A DNA stretch of 8,912 bases from Christensenellaceae bacterium (lineage in GTDB: Bacteria; Bacillota; Clostridia; Christensenellales; SZUA-584), in NCBI GenBank assembly GCA_012719815.1, contig JAAXZP010000313.1:1-8912 (forward strand), read 5' to 3'. The notes beneath the pieces were generated by a model that was given only the letters and a program-made list of their open reading frames with translations, made no database searches and was not told the origin of the DNA. A program made the translations under genes and the position numbers. Shown piece by piece: positions 5,960 through 8,912 of this stretch (its first letter is position 1; each line of letters begins with the position of its first letter).

Positions 5960-6048
5960 TGCAATATAGTTTTTCGGCAATCCTCACATTTTTTTTACGG
6001 CTGAATACGCTAAATTATAGCTTCACATTTAGAGGTGATGAAAACTAT

Positions 6049-6450
6049 ATGCTGAATAACGAGTGTCTTCCGCTGCTGCTTTACCTGTGCTGCTGCCAGA
6101 ACTGCGGACTTTTCGATAAATGCGGCTTCTTCAACAAATGCGGTTGTTTCAATAAATGCGAATGTTTTGACAAATGCGGTTTCGGCAAGCACGGCGGGTT
6201 TGATAAGTGCTGCGGATTTGGCAAATGCGGCTTCGACAAATGCAGCTTAGGCAAGTACGGCTTCGATAAGTGCGGCTGTTTCGATAAATGCTTCGATAAG
6301 TGCAGCTTCTGGAAATCGTGCGGCCCCTTCAGCAGCTTTGACTGCTGCGACTGCGGCCCGGGCTGTGGACACTTCCGCTGCCGCGGGTGCGGCTGTGATC
6401 TGGGCTTCGACTGCGGCAGACGGTTCGATAACTGGTGCTGCCGTTTCTGA
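6049..6450 (+). CDS. Cysteine-rich F-[DNGW]-K-C repeat protein, possible spore surface protein
   Basis: I do not recognise a named family. The 133-residue product has 30 cysteines (about 23%), 19 phenylalanines and 13 lysines. A hydrophobic head (LPLLLYLCCC, 7-16) leads into about 13 tandem 4-6-residue units over 21-92, mostly F-D-K-C-G, with variants FNKC, FGKC, LGKY, FGKH and FWKS. The tail (93-133) drops Lys but keeps Cys in CxC and CxxC spacings with Arg and aromatic residues. Synonymous codons differ between units, so the repeat is maintained at protein level. The start at 6049 follows an AGAGGTGAT ribosome binding site (6031-6039); the in-frame ATG at 5959 has none and lies in the PadR operator. 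Cys-rich proteins such as CdeC, CdeM and CotY/CotZ cross-link spore outer layers in other Firmicutes, so a disulfide-linked spore layer is my preferred guess; metal binding is the alternative. No peptide-modifying enzyme is nearby. Confidence 0.75.
   Translation: MLNNECLPLLLYLCCCQNCGLFDKCGFFNKCGCFNKCECFDKCGFGKHGGFDKCCGFGKCGFDKCSLGKYGFDKCGCFDKCFDKCSFWKSCGPFSSFDCCDCGPGCGHFRCRGCGCDLGFDCGRRFDNWCCRF
6109..6324 (+). repeat. Degenerate tandem repeat encoding FDKC units
   Basis: Units of 12-18 bases built on the core TTCGATAAATGCGGC are repeated about 13 times with much third-position variation (TTC/TTT, GAT/GAC, AAA/AAG, GGC/GGT/GGA). Unit length varies in steps of three, so the reading frame is kept throughout. 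It is a coding minisatellite, not a CRISPR array. Confidence 0.8.
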
Positions 6451-6481
6451 CGGCAAAAAGCCCATTCCTCCTATCAACAGC

Positions 6482-6520
6482 GCCGGCAGCCTTGCGGCCA
6501 GACATGCCGCTTAAGCCGGC
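6482..6520 (+). other. Nested inverted repeats in the 3' region of the Cys-rich gene
   Basis: GCCGGC at 6482-6487 and 6515-6520 can pair around an inner stem GCGGC / GCCGC (6494-6498 with 6506-6510). It lies between the stop codon and the terminator and has no T tract. It could stabilise the 3' end, or simply reflect the high GC content. Confidence 0.3.
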
Positions 6521-6536
6521 CAAACCAGACATTAAC

Positions 6537-6570
6537 AGGCGGCCTGTCCTTCCGAGAAGCGGCCGCCTTT
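6537..6570. terminator. Hairpin terminator between the Cys-rich gene and the NYN gene
   Basis: AGGCGGCC (6537-6544) pairs with GGCCGCCT (6561-6568), and an inner CTTC / GAAG stem (6549-6552 with 6556-6559) closes the centre. Only TTT follows on the + strand and a weak T-rich stretch on the - strand. It lies between two convergent genes and probably serves both, though the short T tracts make it a moderate call. Confidence 0.6.
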
Positions 6571-6595
6571 ACATAGAGCCTGTTGGTTATATCCT

Positions 6596-7393
6596 TTATC
6601 CCATGCTCTTCCCGCCGGGGCTGTTCTTTTGTTTCGTTTCCTTAATGCGGACATATTTTAGCGACCCGTGGGGGCTGCCGGGCTTACGCGACTGTATCTC
6701 AAACTGCTTTAATGAGGACACAAACGGCGTCAGCTTGGAAAAACCGTAGTTGCGCGTATCAAAATCGGGGTAGCGCTTGTTGAGCAGCTTGCCCACTTGC
6801 CCGAGATACGCCCAGCCGTCCTCATCAGAACTCTCGGTGATGATCACCTTCAGTGCCTCGATGATCTCCTCCCGGCTCGCCATGCCTTCCTTGGCGGGCT
6901 GCGCAGGCTTCGCGTTTCCGTTTACCGGCGCTTCCTCTTCCTTGTCAGGCTGTGGAGCGGGCGCGGCGAGCACCTCCAGGTATTTGAATATCTCGCATGC
7001 CGCAATGAAAGGCGTGGGCGTCTTTTTCTCCCCCATACCGATCACATACATGCCGGATTCGCGCAGCCGCGCCGCCAGACGCGTAAAATCGCTGTCGCTG
7101 GACACGATGCAAAATACGTCCACATTTACGGAATACAGTATATCCATTGCGTCGATGATGAGCGCGGAGTCCGTCGCGTTCTTGCCGGTCGTGTAGCTGT
7201 ACTGCTGGATGGGCGTGATGGAGTAGCTGAGCAGCACGCTCTTCCACGAAGCAAGCTGCGGTTTTGTCCAGTCGCCGTATATGCGCTTATAAGTGGGCGT
7301 GCCGTGATTGGCTATCTCGTCGAATATCGCCTTAATGTATTTTTCCGATACATTGTCCGCGTCGATCAGCACCGCAATCCTTTTATCTTCCAT
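6596..7393 (-). CDS. NYN domain protein with C-terminal LOTUS (OST-HTH) domain
   Basis: The 265-residue product has an N-terminal NYN (PIN-like, DUF88/LabA type) domain at about 5-142. Its acidic residues are D11 and D13 in LIDADN, D41 in YGDW, D75 in KNATDSAL, and D100 and D102 in SSDSDF. These are the expected metal-binding positions of this predicted ribonuclease fold. An Ala/Pro/Glu-rich linker (143-170) joins it to a LOTUS/OST-HTH domain at about 172-252 (LGQVGKLLNKRYPDFDTRNYGFSKL is spread over 197-221), which binds RNA in other proteins. This domain pair is widespread in bacteria; a role in RNA turnover or silencing is plausible but unproven. The ATG at 7393 follows AAGGGAG. The gene has its own promoter and stands alone between ABC-F and the Cys-rich gene. 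All key acidic residues are present, so an active enzyme is possible. Confidence 0.92.
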   Translation of the reverse strand: MEDKRIAVLIDADNVSEKYIKAIFDEIANHGTPTYKRIYGDWTKPQLASWKSVLLSYSITPIQQYSYTTGKNATDSALIIDAMDILYSVNVDVFCIVSSDSDFTRLAARLRESGMYVIGMGEKKTPTPFIAACEIFKYLEVLAAPAPQPDKEEEAPVNGNAKPAQPAKEGMASREEIIEALKVIITESSDEDGWAYLGQVGKLLNKRYPDFDTRNYGFSKLTPFVSSLKQFEIQSRKPGSPHGSLKYVRIKETKQKNSPGGKSMG

Positions 7394-7455
7394 TCAAATC
7401 TCCCTTTATCTGTATCAATAACCATATATCCATAAAATCACCCTAAACATGCCCT

Positions 7456-7484
7456 ATTATACTCTTTCACCACAGCGCGGGCAA
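7456..7484 (-). promoter_or_regulatory. Sigma-A promoter of the NYN gene
   Basis: On the - strand a perfect -10 TATAAT (7461-7456) lies 17 bases from TTGCCC (7484-7479). Transcription would start near 7449, giving a leader of about 55 bases. It lies about 60 bases past the ABC-F stop codon, so the NYN gene can be expressed separately. Confidence 0.7.
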
Positions 7485-7543
7485 GCGCGGCCAGCAGCGC
7501 ACTTCCATAAAGACGATGTGCAATGCTAAAAGCCTGCACCCAT

Positions 7544-8912
7544 TTACGCCATGCCGGCGGCGGACAAAGCCTGCTCCCACTGCTCCATCAGCGCGTTAAG
7601 CTGTCGCTGCAGCTGCTCGTACTCGCCGGACAGCGCCATGACATCCGCCTCCGACAGCGCGGCAGGGTCCCCCAGCGCGGTCTCGATCTGCTTGAGGCGC
7701 TGCTCCGCCTGCGCAATCTCCTTTTCCACCTGCGTCACGCGCTGCCGCGCTTCCTTCGCGCGTTGCGCTTCCTCACGCTCGGCGCGCCTCCGCCGAGCCG
7801 CTTCCGTCTTGGTCAGCCCGCTATCCAAATACGCCGGCATGTCCGCCGCCGCTTTGCGGGCCTCCAGGAACGCCTGATAATCGCTCCAGTTGCCCTCAAA
7901 CGACGTGAGGGCGCCGTCCCGCAGCTCCAGTATGCGCGTCGCCACCCGGTTGATGAAATAGCGGTCGTGGCTGACAAACAGTATGGTGCCGTCGAATTCA
8001 ATCAGCGCGTCTTCCAGCACCTCGCGGCTGTCCATGTCCAGATGGTTGGTGGGCTCGTCCAGAAGCAGCAGCGTGGGGCGCGCCATCATCAGCTTGAGCA
8101 GCGCCAGCCTACCTTTCTCGCCGCCCGACAGCGCGGATACCGGTTTGAATACGTCGTCTCCGTAAAACAGGAACCCCGCCAGCATGCTGCGCAGTTCGCC
8201 GTCCGATTTGGACGGGTCTGCCTCGCGCACTTCCTCGAGCACGGTCAGGTGCTCGCAAAGCCCCTCGTGCAACTGGTCGTAATAGCCCACCTTCACGCCC
8301 GCGCCCAGCTCCACATCGCCCGCCGTGGGCTTAAGCCTGTTGGCCACGATGCGCAGCAGCGTCGTTTTGCCCGCGCCGTTAGGCCCCACGAGCGCGGCGC
8401 TGTCTCCCCTCTGCAGCCTAAAGTTCACATTCTCAAACAGCGTTTTGTCCCCGAACGCCATGCCGAGGCCTTCCGACGTCAGCACGTCCTCACCGGTCAT
8501 GCCACCTCCGGAAAGCCGGAGCGACATCCTGGCCCGCTCCGCCTCGGGCCGCTCCACGCGTTCCATCTTGTCCAGCAGGCGCTGCCGTGTCTGCGCCTTG
8601 ATGAAGTTCTTGCCGCCGCCGATGCGGCCCCATGTCTTGTATCTCTCGATGACGGCTTCCTGCCGCTTTATTTCCTTCTGGTTCTGCTCGTACGCTTTTT
8701 GCTGCAGTCGCCGCTGTTCCTGCCGCTTCATCGCATAGGCGGAGTAATTGCCCGTCTCAACGGTGAGTTTGCCGTTACTCAGGCCCGCCACATGCGTGCA
8801 CAGCTGGTCGAGAAACCAGCGGTCGTGCGAAACCAGTATCATCGCGCCGCGCCAGCTTTTGAGGTAGTTCTCCAGCCATTCGGTCGCTTCCGCATCCAGG
8901 TGGTTGGTGGGC
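7544..8912 (-). CDS. ABC-F family ATPase (ribosome-associated), N-terminal part outside window
   Basis: ABC-F proteins are soluble twin ATPases that act on the ribosome rather than as transporters. The visible 455 codons begin inside Walker B of the first ATPase domain (PTNHLD at the right edge), followed by its SHDR H-loop. Next comes the linker that reaches the tRNA exit or P site (about 8740-8530, GNYSAY to ERPE). The second domain has Walker A GPNGAGKT (8386-8363), signature LSGGEKGR (8131-8108), Walker B LLLLDEPTNHLD and H-loop SHDR. After that come a basic stretch (RRRRAERE) and a coiled-coil C-terminal domain (about 7810-7560). The C-terminal coiled coil is like that of YdiF/Uup-type members rather than short EttA-like ones. 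Whether it is a housekeeping translation factor or an antibiotic resistance protein cannot be told; housekeeping is more likely. The ATG at 8842 is internal, since the frame and family motifs continue past the edge. Confidence 0.93.
   Translation of the reverse strand, partial: PTNHLDAEATEWLENYLKSWRGAMILVSHDRWFLDQLCTHVAGLSNGKLTVETGNYSAYAMKRQEQRRLQQKAYEQNQKEIKRQEAVIERYKTWGRIGGGKNFIKAQTRQRLLDKMERVERPEAERARMSLRLSGGGMTGEDVLTSEGLGMAFGDKTLFENVNFRLQRGDSAALVGPNGAGKTTLLRIVANRLKPTAGDVELGAGVKVGYYDQLHEGLCEHLTVLEEVREADPSKSDGELRSMLAGFLFYGDDVFKPVSALSGGEKGRLALLKLMMARPTLLLLDEPTNHLDMDSREVLEDALIEFDGTILFVSHDRYFINRVATRILELRDGALTSFEGNWSDYQAFLEARKAAADMPAYLDSGLTKTEAARRRRAEREEAQRAKEARQRVTQVEKEIAQAEQRLKQIETALGDPAALSEADVMALSGEYEQLQRQLNALMEQWEQALSAAGMA

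Noticed and set aside
5959..6048. Longer start for the Cys-rich protein at 5959
   Set aside because: There is no ribosome binding site and the codon overlaps the PadR operator. The ATG at 6049 follows an AGAGGTGAT site, though its spacing is a little long.
6109..6324. CRISPR array or RiPP precursor
   Set aside because: The repeats are degenerate, in frame and without spacers, so it is not CRISPR. No radical SAM, cyclodehydratase or transporter gene is near to support a peptide natural product.
6010..6477. Antisense Ala/Glu/Phe-rich reading frames opposite the Cys-rich gene
   Set aside because: They are open only because the repeat unit has few stop triplets in that frame. They lack ribosome binding sites and recognisable domains.
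7415..7450. Eleven-codon leader peptide before the NYN gene
   Set aside because: Its ATG (7450) falls at the predicted transcription start, so it would have no ribosome binding site. No regulatory hairpin accompanies it.
7515..7545. Terminator after the ABC-F gene
   Set aside because: A weak GTGCA / TGCAC stem is present, but it is interrupted and no T tract follows on the - strand, so I do not call it.

Overview
The window looks like chromosomal DNA from a GC-rich, spore-forming member of the Firmicutes, probably class Clostridia. The evidence is a CotF-type spore coat protein, a PadR/HAAS(DUF1700)/DUF4097 gene set typical of Firmicutes, strong AGGAGG-type ribosome binding sites and sigma-A promoters. 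I cannot name a genus. There are no RNA genes, insertion sequences or phage genes.

Layout: (1) 1-740: the end of an unrecognised multi-pass membrane protein gene (+), a bidirectional hairpin terminator, a short empty spacer, and the trpB terminator. (2) 740-2254: a stand-alone TrpB2-type tryptophan synthase beta gene (-) with a sigma-A promoter and a leader of about 115 nt. The leader carries nine GAG/AAG triplets at five-base spacing, interrupted once by a hairpin and overlapping the Shine-Dalgarno sequence. This is the architecture of a TRAP (tryptophan-activated RNA-binding protein) target and is the most striking regulatory signal here. (3) 2344-2921: a divergent CotF-like coat gene with a GC hairpin terminator. 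(4) 2963-5947: a five-gene operon (-) of PadR repressor, HAAS membrane protein, short DUF4097-like membrane protein and two short-chain dehydrogenases. Every junction overlaps by 4 or 8 bases, and the promoter is covered by CTACTG/CAGTAG dyads. (5) 6049-6570: a divergent gene for a 133-residue protein with 30 cysteines, built on about 13 F-[DNGW]-K-C units, with a hairpin terminator. (6) 6596-7484: a NYN-LOTUS (OST-HTH) predicted RNA-binding or nuclease protein (-) with its own promoter. (7) 7544-8912: the C-terminal two thirds of an ABC-F ATPase (-), which runs off the right edge.

How the genes work together: the five-gene operon is probably autoregulated by PadR, with the membrane proteins and oxidoreductases made in fixed ratio by coupled translation. 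The Cys-rich protein starts on the other side of the PadR operator region, so PadR could also affect it. CotF and the Cys-rich protein are both plausible spore surface components, which is an inference for the latter. TrpB2 output appears to be set by a tryptophan-responsive RNA switch acting on translation, if the organism encodes TRAP; no mtrB lies in the window.
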